Of a stretch of DNA of 64,000 nt, positions 36,983 to 45,154 are shown piece after piece (position 1 is the stretch's first letter; the number at the start of each line of letters is the position of its first letter). The DNA comes from Aliiroseovarius lamellibrachiae (GTDB lineage Bacteria > Pseudomonadota > Alphaproteobacteria > Rhodobacterales > Rhodobacteraceae): the NCBI RefSeq assembly GCF_018599245.1, contig NZ_JAHEVJ010000006.1:124001-188000 (forward strand), read 5' to 3'. The notes under the pieces are model-generated. The model did no database searches. It was not told where the DNA came from and saw only the letters and a list, made by a program, of their open reading frames with translations. A program made the position numbers and the translations under genes.

Positions 36983-37159
36983 ATTGATCCCTTCCGGTCC
37001 TGTCACAAACACAAACTGTACTTTCGATAAGGGCAGAGGCTTAACATCTCATTATTAAACGCGGAAATTCCGTGCAAATTTTAGAATTAACCAGCGGGCA
37101 ATACCTGAGTCGTATGGCTTGGTCGGGTCAAGTGATCCGTGAGGCATAAGGAACCTGTT

Positions 37160-38455
37160 TTGAAATCACGCGCTGTATCTCAACTGCCAAATATTGCCGG
37201 CCCTGAAACGCCGTCGGCAGTTGGGGCGGATGCTGTCAAAACCATTCTCGTGGTAGATGACAGTCGGGCGCAGCGCATGATTGTGAGCTCCACGTTAAAG
37301 CGTCAGGGGTTCACGGTTGTTGAGGCTGGATCAGGTGATGAAGCGCTGGAAAAAATCGCAGCGGAAGACATCGATTTGATCCTTTCAGACTGGATGATGC
37401 CGGGCATGGACGGGCTTGAGCTTTGCCAAGCGTTCCGGGCCCTTTCGCGCGATAAATACGGATATTTTATTCTTCTCACCTCAAAAAGTGAAAAAGGGGC
37501 TGTTGCGCAGGGTCTGAATGTTGGCGCGGACGACTTTCTGAATAAACCTGTCAATGCCGAAGAGTTGCGCGCGCGGATCAATGCGGGCGGGCGCATCATG
37601 CGGATGGAGCGCGAACTTCAGGAGAAGAATCGTCTGGTTTCAGCGACGCTTTCTGAAATTCAGACCATCTATGACTCGATTGATCGCGACCTGATTGAAG
37701 CGCGCAATATGCAACAATCCTTGGTGCGTGAGCGGTTTCGTGATTATGGCACCGCCGAAGTCAGCCTGCTGTTGCAACCCTGCGGGCATGTCGGCGGAGA
37801 TCTGGTTGGGATGTTTCAACCAGATGATAACACGGTTGCTATTTACTCTATTGATGTCTCCGGCCACGGGATTGCATCGGCTTTGCTGACGGCGCGATTG
37901 GCGTCCTATTTGTCAGATGGATCACCCGAGCAAAATATCACCTCTGCAAGCGCGCCGGGTGGTAAAACGCGCCTGCGTGACCCAGAAGAAGTTGCGTTCC
38001 TTTTGAATACAATGATGCTTGAAGACATGCCGACCGAGCATTATTTTACGATGATCCTGTCATATCTGGACCTTTCGACAGGTAAGATTGTGTTGACCCA
38101 ATGCGGCCACCCCAACCCCGCGCTTTTACGTCCTGATGGCTCGGTGGAATATTTGGGTGATGGTGGCATGCCAATCGGGCTGATCCGGGGCAGTAAATAT
38201 GAACGGTTTGAATTTACGCTCGAGCCGGGTGATCGCCTGATGTTCTATTCTGACGGGTTCACCGAGGCCGAAAATGAAAAAAATGAAATGCTGGATGAAG
38301 ATGGGTTTGAAGACGTGATTGCGCGCAATGCCCAACTCAAACGACAAGAATTTTTGGATGGATTGGTTTGGGATGTTGATAAATTTTGCGGTGAAAAAGA
38401 ATTCGGTGATGATCTGTCCATGTCTTTGATTGAATACAAAGGACCATCAAAATAA
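37160..38455 (+). CDS. response regulator fused to PP2C-type (RsbU/SpoIIE) phosphatase
   Basis: About 431 residues. Receiver domain (about 27-145) with acidic pair D33-D34, phospho-acceptor D77 (ILSDWMMPGMDG) and K129 (LNKPVNAEE). A short coiled coil (MRMERELQEKNRLVSATLSEIQ) leads to a PPM/SpoIIE Ser/Thr phosphatase domain (about 190-428) with metal-binding VGGDLVGMF, SIDVSGHGIASAL, TQCGHPNPALL, FYSDGFTEAENEKNEM and FGDDLSMSLI. In the RsbU/partner-switching scheme such a protein dephosphorylates an anti-sigma antagonist; here no such partner is adjacent. Start TTG 37160 with AAGGAA seven bases upstream preferred to GTG 37139. Confidence 0.85.
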   Translation: MKSRAVSQLPNIAGPETPSAVGADAVKTILVVDDSRAQRMIVSSTLKRQGFTVVEAGSGDEALEKIAAEDIDLILSDWMMPGMDGLELCQAFRALSRDKYGYFILLTSKSEKGAVAQGLNVGADDFLNKPVNAEELRARINAGGRIMRMERELQEKNRLVSATLSEIQTIYDSIDRDLIEARNMQQSLVRERFRDYGTAEVSLLLQPCGHVGGDLVGMFQPDDNTVAIYSIDVSGHGIASALLTARLASYLSDGSPEQNITSASAPGGKTRLRDPEEVAFLLNTMMLEDMPTEHYFTMILSYLDLSTGKIVLTQCGHPNPALLRPDGSVEYLGDGGMPIGLIRGSKYERFEFTLEPGDRLMFYSDGFTEAENEKNEMLDEDGFEDVIARNAQLKRQEFLDGLVWDVDKFCGEKEFGDDLSMSLIEYKGPSK

Positions 38456-38559
38456 CCGGGCTTTGTACCGTGGCTTCCGGTGCAAAACTGGTTGCGTTAC
38501 ACTAATTTTTCCACCATCCCCCCTTTTCCCCTTACTTGCCGCGCCCATATAGACGCGAT

Positions 38560-39600
38560 ATGGCAGAGGAACTGCCGCAAGCACAGCCCGTGGAAAACCC
38601 AATGACACTCGGAAATTTGATCGCCTGGGATGATACCATCCTGCCCTTCCAACTGGATAATTGTGACGTGCGCGGACGCGTGGTGCGCCTGGATGGTACG
38701 CTCGATACCGTTTTGTCTCAGCACAAGTACCCCCCCGCGATCGAAGCGCTGGTGGCTGAGGCCGCTCTTTTGACCGCGATGATTGGCCAGTCCATCAAGC
38801 TGCGCTGGAAGCTGTCCTTGCAAATTCGCGGTGACGGCCCCGCGCGTCTCATTGCGACGGACTATTATGCGCCAGAAAAAGAAGGTGACCCAGCTATGGT
38901 GCGCGCCTACGCCAGTTATGATGAAGATCGGCTGGATGCAGACGCCCCCGCGTTTGACCAGATCGGCAAGGGTTTCTTTGCGGTTTTGATTGATCAGGGT
39001 GATGGTAAAACACCTTACTCGGGCATGACGCCCATCGCCGGAAACTCTCTGTCTGATTGCGCGCAGGTTTATTTTGCCCAGTCCGAACAGTTGCCAACCC
39101 GGTTTCACCTGAGTTTTGGACGGTCCACTTGGGCCGGTGGCGAAGAAAGCTGGCGTGCTGGTGGTGTGATGCTGCAGCACATGCCCAAAGCCAGCCCACA
39201 TGTGACCGGCGAAGGTGGTTCGGGAGAGGGCGGTGTGCTGTCGGCCGACGATGTGTTGGGAGAGAATGACAAGGAAAACTGGAGCCGGGCGAATATCCTG
39301 CTGTCTTCTGTGGAAGAACTGGAATTGATTGGCCCGTCAGTGTCCCCCACCGCCCTATTGACCCGTCTGTTCCACGAAGAAGCGCCGCGCGTTTATGACC
39401 CGCAACAAGTGCGCTTTGGCTGTACTTGCTCTGAAGACCGCGTGCGCGAAAGCTTGTCGATCTACTCGGTGAAAGACATTGCATATATGACCAAAGATAA
39501 CGGCCGCCTGACAGCAGATTGTCAGTTCTGCGGGGCGCATTACGATCTGGATCCCGCAACCGTGGGCAAAGATGCAAAAGGTCAGGACAGTGAGGCCTGA
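38560..39600 (+). CDS. hslO: redox-regulated chaperone Hsp33
   Basis: Cytosolic holdase activated by oxidative unfolding. 346 residues: N-terminal substrate-binding domain (LIAWDDTILPFQLDNCDVRGRVVRLD, then AALLTAMIGQSIKLRWKLSLQIRGDGP) and a C-terminal zinc-redox switch with C-x-C (GCTCSEDRV) and C-x2-C (DCQFCGAHYD) 38 residues later. The spacing is close to that in E. coli. A Gly/Glu-rich insertion around GEGGSGEGGV (residues 225-240) lengthens the linker. It is the first gene of hslO-Nudix-cca-RNA methyltransferase, all overlapping by a few bases. Confidence 0.93.
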   Translation: MAEELPQAQPVENPMTLGNLIAWDDTILPFQLDNCDVRGRVVRLDGTLDTVLSQHKYPPAIEALVAEAALLTAMIGQSIKLRWKLSLQIRGDGPARLIATDYYAPEKEGDPAMVRAYASYDEDRLDADAPAFDQIGKGFFAVLIDQGDGKTPYSGMTPIAGNSLSDCAQVYFAQSEQLPTRFHLSFGRSTWAGGEESWRAGGVMLQHMPKASPHVTGEGGSGEGGVLSADDVLGENDKENWSRANILLSSVEELELIGPSVSPTALLTRLFHEEAPRVYDPQQVRFGCTCSEDRVRESLSIYSVKDIAYMTKDNGRLTADCQFCGAHYDLDPATVGKDAKGQDSEA

Positions 39601-40186
39601 GATTGAACATATCCGGCGTGCGCTTGCCCCTTCGGGCGGGGGCAGCTCGGATTATGATCTCAACCCGAATGTGACGCTCCCTGCGGGGCGCGTCTTGCGG
39701 CCCGCCGCTGTCTTGATCCCGCTGATCTATGTCGAAGATGAACTGCGGTTGATCTTAACCAAACGTGCCTCGCATTTGAAACATCACCCGGGGCAGATCG
39801 CGTTTCCAGGTGGTAAGGTGGATCCTGATGATGCCGGGCCGGTGGCCGCTGCCCTTCGCGAAGCGTGGGAGGAAATAGGCTTGCCGCAAGACGCGGTAAC
39901 CGTGTTTGGTCAAATGTCCGCCCATGAAACCGTGACGTCCTACACGGTCACACCCGTTCTTGGTTTGGTGACGCGCCCGTTTGTGGAACGTCCAGAGGAG
40001 GGCGAGGTTGAAGAGGTGTTCTCGGTTCCGTTCAAACATGTCTCTAATCCAGCCAATTTCATCATTCAGGGCCGGGTCTGGCAAGGCATGTCGCGTTACT
40101 ATGATACCGTGCCCTATGGCCCCTATTATATTTGGGGGGCCACAGCACGCATCCTGCGCGCGCTGGCCGAAAGGCTGTCTTCATGA
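39590..40186 (+). CDS. Nudix hydrolase, CoA pyrophosphatase type (NudL/YeaB)
   Basis: 198 residues from GTG 39590 (AAAGG nine bases upstream; ATG 39572 is an alternative). The UPF0035 marker precedes and overlaps the Nudix box: LILTKRASHLKHHPGQIAFPGGKVDPD, then AALREAWEEIGL with the R-E-x-x-E-E metal ligands. This arrangement is the CoA-diphosphatase (NudL) signature, hydrolysing CoA or acyl-CoA to phosphopantetheine and 3',5'-ADP. The gene overlaps hslO by 11 nt and the CCA enzyme by 4 nt. Confidence 0.88.
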   Translation: MRPEIEHIRRALAPSGGGSSDYDLNPNVTLPAGRVLRPAAVLIPLIYVEDELRLILTKRASHLKHHPGQIAFPGGKVDPDDAGPVAAALREAWEEIGLPQDAVTVFGQMSAHETVTSYTVTPVLGLVTRPFVERPEEGEVEEVFSVPFKHVSNPANFIIQGRVWQGMSRYYDTVPYGPYYIWGATARILRALAERLSS

Positions 40187-41328
40187 CGCAAATTACAGCA
40201 GATTGGATCGAAAACCCGCGCGTCCAGCGATTGGCACAGGCCTTTCTGTTGCAAGGGTTTGAAATCTATTTCGTTGGTGGATGCGTGCGAAATGCGTTGA
40301 TGGGGGCGCCAGTCGCGGACCTGGACCTGTCAACAAATGCTCTCCCGGAGCAGGTGATTGAGTTGACCAAAGCGGCGGGGTTTCGCCCCGTGCCCACCGG
40401 GATCGACCACGGCACAATTACGGTGGTGGTCGAGGGCGAAGGCTTTGAGATTACCACCTATCGTAAAGATGTGGAAACCGACGGGCGCCGCGCGGTGGTT
40501 GCTTTTGCAGATACGATGGACGAAGACGCGCATCGTCGTGATTTCACAATGAACGCCCTGTATGCGGATGCAAGGGGGCGTGTGATTGATCCGCTGCACG
40601 GCCTGCCTGATTTGTTGACGCGGCGGGTGCGGTTTATTGATGACGCCACAACCCGCATTCGGGAAGACTATCTTCGAACCTTAAGGTTTTTCAGGTTCTA
40701 CGCGTGGTACGGCAATGAAGCTGAAGGCCCGGACCACGATGCTTTGGCGGCAATTTCTGCCAATTTGGGCGGATTAGAGACGCTTTCGCGCGAACGTGTT
40801 GGGGCGGAGATGCTGAAACTCCTCTCTGCCAGAGATCCTGCGCCTGCGGTGGCCACGATGGCGCAATGTGGTGTGTTACAAGTGCTTTTACCGGGGGCGG
40901 ATGCGCGCGGTTTGCCCATTTTGGTGCATTTTGAGGATGGGATGCAGGTTGATCCGATCCGGCGATTGGCTGTGCTGGGCGGCATGGATGTCGCTCGATC
41001 GTTACGGTTGTCGCGCAAAGAGGCGAAGAAATTGCAAGCCTTGCGGGATGGAATGGGGGCGATGACCGGGGCTGCGGAACTGGCCTATCGGGACGGCGCC
41101 GATCTTGCCCGAGACATCATCCTTTTGCGGGCGGTTCAGATGGAACTCCCGCTTCCGATTGGATATGAGGTGGACATTGCCAAAGGGGCGGCAGCCCAAT
41201 TTCCGATCACCCCTGTGGATTTAATGCCCGCGTTTTCCGGCCCGGCGCTGGGCGCGGAACTCAAACGACGCGAAGCCCTTTGGATCGCCTCTGATTTTAC
41301 TTTGACCCGTGAGGAGCTGCTGACATGA
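40183..41328 (+). CDS. cca: CCA tRNA nucleotidyltransferase
   Basis: Adds or repairs the 3'-CCA of tRNA. 381 residues, class II nucleotidyltransferase: FVGGCVRNALMGAPVADLDLS contains the glycine motif and the metal-binding D-x-D, followed by HGTITVVVEGEGFEITTYRKDV, DFTMNALYADARGRVIDPLHGLPDL and the RFIDDATTRIREDYLRTLRFFRFYA neck. The C-terminal body is complete. The ATGA overlap with the Nudix gene defines the start. Could also be annotated poly(A) polymerase-like, but the alphaproteobacterial gene of this size is the CCA enzyme. Confidence 0.9.
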   Translation: MTQITADWIENPRVQRLAQAFLLQGFEIYFVGGCVRNALMGAPVADLDLSTNALPEQVIELTKAAGFRPVPTGIDHGTITVVVEGEGFEITTYRKDVETDGRRAVVAFADTMDEDAHRRDFTMNALYADARGRVIDPLHGLPDLLTRRVRFIDDATTRIREDYLRTLRFFRFYAWYGNEAEGPDHDALAAISANLGGLETLSRERVGAEMLKLLSARDPAPAVATMAQCGVLQVLLPGADARGLPILVHFEDGMQVDPIRRLAVLGGMDVARSLRLSRKEAKKLQALRDGMGAMTGAAELAYRDGADLARDIILLRAVQMELPLPIGYEVDIAKGAAAQFPITPVDLMPAFSGPALGAELKRREALWIASDFTLTREELLT

Positions 41329-42560
41329 GCATCCCCAGCCAATCCACCACACATACAATTGAGCGATTGGGCCATCTTGGCGATGGTGTTGCCCCCGGCC
41401 CGGTTTTCGTGCCACGCGCCTTGCCGGGTGAGGTTGTCGAGGGTGAAGTGAATGACGGTCGTATCGACGCGCCGCGCATCGTGACCCCATCACCAGACCG
41501 TATCAAAGCATCTTGCCCGCACTATAACAGCTGTGGTGGCTGCGCGTTGTTGCATGCCTCTGATGCCTTCGTGTCTGATTGGAAGTCAAATGTGGTGCGT
41601 CAGGCGCTGGCCGCGCAGGGTATCGAGACGGAAATTCGTCCCATTGCCACGTCACCTGCCGCGTCGCGGCGCCGGGCGACATTGTCGGCAAGGCGCGGTA
41701 AAAAGGGCGCAATCGTTGGCTTTCACGGCCGTCGTTCTGGCGCGATTTCTGCAATTGAGCACTGTCAAATGCTTGCCCCAGAATTGGTGGCGCAAGTGCC
41801 AACCATTGAGGCTCTTGTATATTTGGGCGGTTCGCGCAAAGCGGAATTGTCTGTGAGCATGGCGATGTCCGAGGGCGGTATTGATATGTCGGTCATGGGC
41901 GGAAAGGCCCTAAACCGCGAACTAGAGACTGAATTGGCGCAGGTGCTTCACAAATTTGGCCTTGCGCGGCTGTCTTGGAATGGCGAGTTGGTTGCCACCG
42001 AGATCGCGCCGCAGCAAGCGTTTGGGCAAGCATTGGTGACGCCCCCTCCTGGTGCATTTTTACAGGCCACGCGAGAGGGGGAGGCGACTTTGGTTGCTGC
42101 GGTTCGAGAGGCAATTGGCGGTGCAGACACAGTGGTCGACCTGTTTGCCGGCTCTGGCACCTTTAGCCTACCCTTGGCCGATCAGGCCGAAGTACATGCT
42201 GTTGAGGGGGCGGATGCCATGATGCAGGCGCTTGATCACGGGTGGCGACGGTCAAAAGGGCTAAAGCGTGTGTCGACTGAGACCAGAGACCTGTTTCGCC
42301 GTCCCCTGATGCCCGACGAGCTGAACAAATTTGCCGCCATTGTCATTGACCCCCCGCGTGCGGGTGCGTTGGCGCAGGTCGAGGAAATTGCCCAGTCTGA
42401 GGTGGCGCGCGTGGCGATGGTGTCATGCAATCCCGTGAGTTTTGCGCGGGACGCACAGGTTTTGGTGGCGGCGGGCTATCGGTGTGATTGGGTTTTGCCA
42501 GTGGATCAGTTCCGCTGGTCGCCGCATGTGGAACTGATGGCGGCCTTCAGCAAAGCGTGA
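41325..42560 (+). CDS. class I SAM-dependent RNA methyltransferase, RlmD/TrmA family
   Basis: 411 residues: short TRAM-like N-terminus, [4Fe-4S] Cys cluster motif CPHYNSCGGCALLHAS (C-x5-C-x2-C plus a later Cys in EHCQM), then catalytic domain with PGAFLQAT, SAM motif VVDLFAGSGTFSLPLAD, IVIDPPRAGAL (Pro-Pro-Arg with Asp) and MVSCNPVSFARD (catalytic Cys nucleophile). These residues mark uridine-5-methyltransferases such as RlmD. Which rRNA or tRNA uridine is modified is not evident. ATGA overlap with cca. Confidence 0.88.
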   Translation: MSIPSQSTTHTIERLGHLGDGVAPGPVFVPRALPGEVVEGEVNDGRIDAPRIVTPSPDRIKASCPHYNSCGGCALLHASDAFVSDWKSNVVRQALAAQGIETEIRPIATSPAASRRRATLSARRGKKGAIVGFHGRRSGAISAIEHCQMLAPELVAQVPTIEALVYLGGSRKAELSVSMAMSEGGIDMSVMGGKALNRELETELAQVLHKFGLARLSWNGELVATEIAPQQAFGQALVTPPPGAFLQATREGEATLVAAVREAIGGADTVVDLFAGSGTFSLPLADQAEVHAVEGADAMMQALDHGWRRSKGLKRVSTETRDLFRRPLMPDELNKFAAIVIDPPRAGALAQVEEIAQSEVARVAMVSCNPVSFARDAQVLVAAGYRCDWVLPVDQFRWSPHVELMAAFSKA

Positions 42561-42655
42561 CCAAATTCGGCGTGAAACCACTTGGTCGCTTGCCGCAGTG
42601 GGGCGTGATGGGCTATGTGTAAAGAAAAAACCTTGGGCAGAAGCAGGCAAATGCA

Positions 42656-43159
42656 ATGCGGTATCTGATAGCAATTCTCGTAATGATTGGTGTTTTCAGC
42701 ACGGCAAGCTGTGCGCGCAAGAGCAAGGTTATGCGTCAGTATGACGGCCCTGCTGTCACGCAGATTGTGGTGTCAAAATCTCAGCGAAAAATGTTCTTGC
42801 TGCATCAGAAAGAGGTGCTGAAATCCTACCGGATTGATCTTGGATTTACGCCAGATGGGCACAAGCAGTTCAAGGGAGATGGGAAAACCCCTGAGGGTCG
42901 CTATTTCATCAATCGCCGCAATCCGCGCAGTGCCTTCCACCTGTCGCTGGGGATCTCTTATCCAAATTCAGCGGATATCGCGTATGCGAAAGCGAGTGGG
43001 CGTGAAGCGGGCGGAGATATTTTCATCCACGGGGCGCGGCGTGCGCAAGATCCGAAGGGGCGCGACTGGACGGCCGGGTGCATTTCGGTATCGGACAAAG
43101 AGATCGAAGAAATCTGGTTGATGGTGCAAGATGACACGGTAATTGATATTCTGCCTTAA
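42656..43159 (+). CDS. L,D-transpeptidase family protein (YkuD domain)
   Basis: 167 residues: leader MRYLIAILVMIGVFSTASC, possibly a lipoprotein (TASC is a weak lipobox), then YkuD domain. The conserved motif is present as H125 in FIHGARR and C142 in TAGCISV (H-G-x15-C), the catalytic Cys pair residue. Such enzymes form 3-3 peptidoglycan crosslinks, attach lipoproteins or act as hydrolases in the periplasm. It is one of two unrelated-length LDT genes flanking a CAP lipoprotein, and ends at a bidirectional terminator. Confidence 0.87.
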   Translation: MRYLIAILVMIGVFSTASCARKSKVMRQYDGPAVTQIVVSKSQRKMFLLHQKEVLKSYRIDLGFTPDGHKQFKGDGKTPEGRYFINRRNPRSAFHLSLGISYPNSADIAYAKASGREAGGDIFIHGARRAQDPKGRDWTAGCISVSDKEIEEIWLMVQDDTVIDILP

Positions 43160-43183
43160 GTGCTGCTGTGCATCCGGGCATAA

Positions 43184-43210
43184 AAAACCGCGCTTCTAAG
43201 GCGCGGTTTT
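43184..43210. terminator. bidirectional intrinsic terminator
   Basis: Stem AAAACCGCGC / GCGCGGTTTT with 7-nt loop between the convergent L,D-transpeptidase and CAP-domain genes. Confidence 0.9.
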
Positions 43211-43230
43211 GTCGTTTTATAGGGTCAGGA

Positions 43231-43737
43231 TTAGCTGCCCATTAACAATGTCCACCAAATCTTCCCACCGGCTTCCTGCACCCAAGCAAAGCCCATGTTT
43301 TGCGCACGGGATTCAAGGATCACGTCGCGTGTGCCGGGCTCTTCCATCCAAGCCGCGAGTGTTTCCAGTTCGGTTTCGTAGGTTTCCGAGATGTCTTCCC
43401 CGAGCATCAGGCCGGGGTACCCGGTGCGCGCCACGCGGTCGATTGGCGATGATCCGTCAGAGCCGAAATGCCATGGTCGGTTTTGGGCGGACATGTCCCG
43501 AGAATGGGTTGCGGCGGCTGCGTTCAGCTGGGAATTCAGCACAACAGGGTTTTTGCCCGCGGCTTGACGCAGTGCGTTAACCGAATCCAGCATGTTGTAT
43601 TGGATCTTGGATTGCTGACCTGCGCCAATGCGATAGATTTTGGCAGTGGTGCCATCGGCCCGGGAATAGGTCCCTTCTGTGCTGCAAGCTGTTAAAGCCA
43701 AAGCGGCGGCCATACTGATCAAAAACGTGCGTTTCAT
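43231..43737 (-). CDS. CAP-domain (SCP/PR-1/YkwD-like) lipoprotein
   Basis: 168 residues with a lipoprotein leader (MKRTFLISMAAALALTAC, lipobox LTAC, acylated Cys18). The CAP fold is shown by NMLDSVNALRQAAGKNPVVLNSQLNAAAATHSRDM (one CAP His in ATHSRDM), the GEDISETY strand (Glu/Asp of the cavity) and the C-terminal NMGFAWVQEAGGKIWWTLLMG. Role of bacterial CAP proteins is unclear; a peptidoglycan or lipid link is inferred from its neighbours, two L,D-transpeptidases. Confidence 0.82.
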   Translation of the reverse strand: MKRTFLISMAAALALTACSTEGTYSRADGTTAKIYRIGAGQQSKIQYNMLDSVNALRQAAGKNPVVLNSQLNAAAATHSRDMSAQNRPWHFGSDGSSPIDRVARTGYPGLMLGEDISETYETELETLAAWMEEPGTRDVILESRAQNMGFAWVQEAGGKIWWTLLMGS

Positions 43738-43899
43738 CTATCTCACCTAGGTTCGTGAAGTCCTTTCCCTCTATATAGGAATGTTGCCGGGATCAAACGC
43801 AACAGGCGGAAATGTGCGAGTTAACGCTTGTTTGATTTGCGACTGCGTCATTCGCGCCATATATAGTGAGCGAATTGCCAGTATTTATTGGAGAACGAA

Positions 43900-44505
43900 A
43901 TGGCCCATAGGCTACCTAAATCCCTCAGCAGACGCTCATTCCTCGGGTCGACCGCGGCTGTGGCCTCTGTTTTGGCCGCGCCTGCGCTGGCGCAGACCGG
44001 GGATGAAACCACAGAGATCGAAGAGGATATCACCGAGCGTGTTCGCCGGAATATCTCGTCTTTTCGGTCACTTGATTGGCGCCCATATTTCTCAAACACC
44101 AAAAATGGCGTTGTGCTTGTGGATATTTCCTCACGCGCGCTGCACTATTGGTCAGAAGATCAGAGCGTATATAAGCTGTTTCCCTCGTCGGTGCCATTGA
44201 CCGCTGACCTGACGCGCAAGGGACGTACGTCTATTGTTCGCAAGGTAGAGGGTCCAAGTTGGCGCCCGACACCTTCGATGAAAAAGCGCAATCCGGAATG
44301 GCCTGATTTTATCGGACCCGGTCCGGAGAACCCGCTGGGCACACATGCGCTGTATCTGGGTTGGACATATTACCGGATCCACGGCACCCACGACACACGC
44401 AAGATTGGGCGGCGTTCGTCGAATGGCTGTATCGGTTTGTACAATCAGCATATTTCAGAGCTGTACGGCCTTACCAAGGTTGGAACTCAGGTTCTGATTA
44501 TCTGA
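43900..44505 (+). CDS. L,D-transpeptidase with Tat signal (ErfK/YbiS-like)
   Basis: 201 residues: twin-arginine leader KSLSRRSFLGSTAAV ending in APALAQ, an acidic linker, and the YkuD domain with RIHGTHD (His161) and SSNGCIGL (Cys177), H-G-x14-x-C spacing as in the catalytic motif. Tat export implies folding before export. Start ATG 43900 with GGAG six bases upstream; TTG 43888 ignored. It is followed by an intrinsic terminator and then the norC promoter. The substrates are peptidoglycan stem peptides by family. Confidence 0.87.
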   Translation: MAHRLPKSLSRRSFLGSTAAVASVLAAPALAQTGDETTEIEEDITERVRRNISSFRSLDWRPYFSNTKNGVVLVDISSRALHYWSEDQSVYKLFPSSVPLTADLTRKGRTSIVRKVEGPSWRPTPSMKKRNPEWPDFIGPGPENPLGTHALYLGWTYYRIHGTHDTRKIGRRSSNGCIGLYNQHISELYGLTKVGTQVLII

Positions 44506-44532
44506 GTCGAGAACTAAAAAATGACCTTTTAG

Positions 44533-44556
44533 CCCCGCCCATTTGGCGGGGTTTTT
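44533..44556 (+). terminator. intrinsic terminator upstream of the nor cluster
   Basis: Perfect stem CCCCGCC / GGCGGGG with a 5-nt loop followed by TTTTT; it insulates the nor operon from the preceding L,D-transpeptidase gene. Confidence 0.9.
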
Positions 44557-44611
44557 CGTTTTGAAAGCACTGCTTTTGTTGGCTTTCCGGCCGGAACAAA
44601 CCCCGAGATAC

Positions 44612-44625
44612 TTAACAATTGTCAA
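44612..44625. promoter_or_regulatory. NNR/Fnr-type box upstream of norC
   Basis: TTAACAATTGTCAA matches the NNR-type consensus TTAAC-N4-GTCAA and is almost fully palindromic (GACAATTGTTAA on the other strand). It ends 58 bp before the norC ATG, compatible with a class II activator site near -41 of a promoter. The Dnr-like protein encoded at 50115 is the obvious candidate regulator. Confidence 0.8.
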
Positions 44626-44683
44626 GATTGTGATCTGCAATCCTGACTAAGTTGGTCGGGAGAAGCTGAGTTGGAGACTAAAA

Positions 44684-45136
44684 ATGCGGGAAGTCATGAC
44701 AAAAACCATGGCGCGCAATGTGTTCTACGGCGGCTCGCTGTTTTTTATCGTGGTGTTTTTGATCCTGTCGGCACAGTCCGTCAGCCACATCAAAAATGTT
44801 TCGACCGTTCATTCGGAACTGACAGAGAGTGTCGCCAAGGGCAAACGCGTCTGGGAAGAAAATGCGTGTATCAATTGTCACACGCTGATGGGTGAAGGGG
44901 CATACTTTGCACCTGAGCTGCAAAACGTAATGAACCGGTGGGGCGTTGATGACGATCCTGAAGGCGCTTTCGAAGTGCTGCAGGGTTGGATGGAAGCCCA
45001 GCCGTCGGGTATCGAAGGCCGCCGCCAGATGCCACAGTTTAACCTAACCGAAGAACAAATTCGTGATCTTGCGAACTTCTTCCTTTGGGTAAACAAAATT
45101 GATGCCCAGGGCTGGCCGCCCAATGAGGCGGGCTAA
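44684..45136 (+). CDS. norC: nitric oxide reductase, cytochrome c subunit NorC
   Basis: Electron-entry subunit of the cytochrome c-dependent NO reductase, inner membrane with periplasmic haem. 150 residues: uncleaved N-terminal membrane anchor (VFYGGSLFFIVVFLILSAQS, about 13-32), haem motif C62-INC-H66 in ENACINCHTLMG, and a candidate axial Met in GRRQMPQF. RBS GGAG is seven bases before ATG 44684. It starts the norCBQDEF operon; the NNR-type box is 59 bp upstream. Confidence 0.95.
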   Translation: MREVMTKTMARNVFYGGSLFFIVVFLILSAQSVSHIKNVSTVHSELTESVAKGKRVWEENACINCHTLMGEGAYFAPELQNVMNRWGVDDDPEGAFEVLQGWMEAQPSGIEGRRQMPQFNLTEEQIRDLANFFLWVNKIDAQGWPPNEAG

Positions 45137-45154
45137 GGCTGCGGAGGAAAAATC

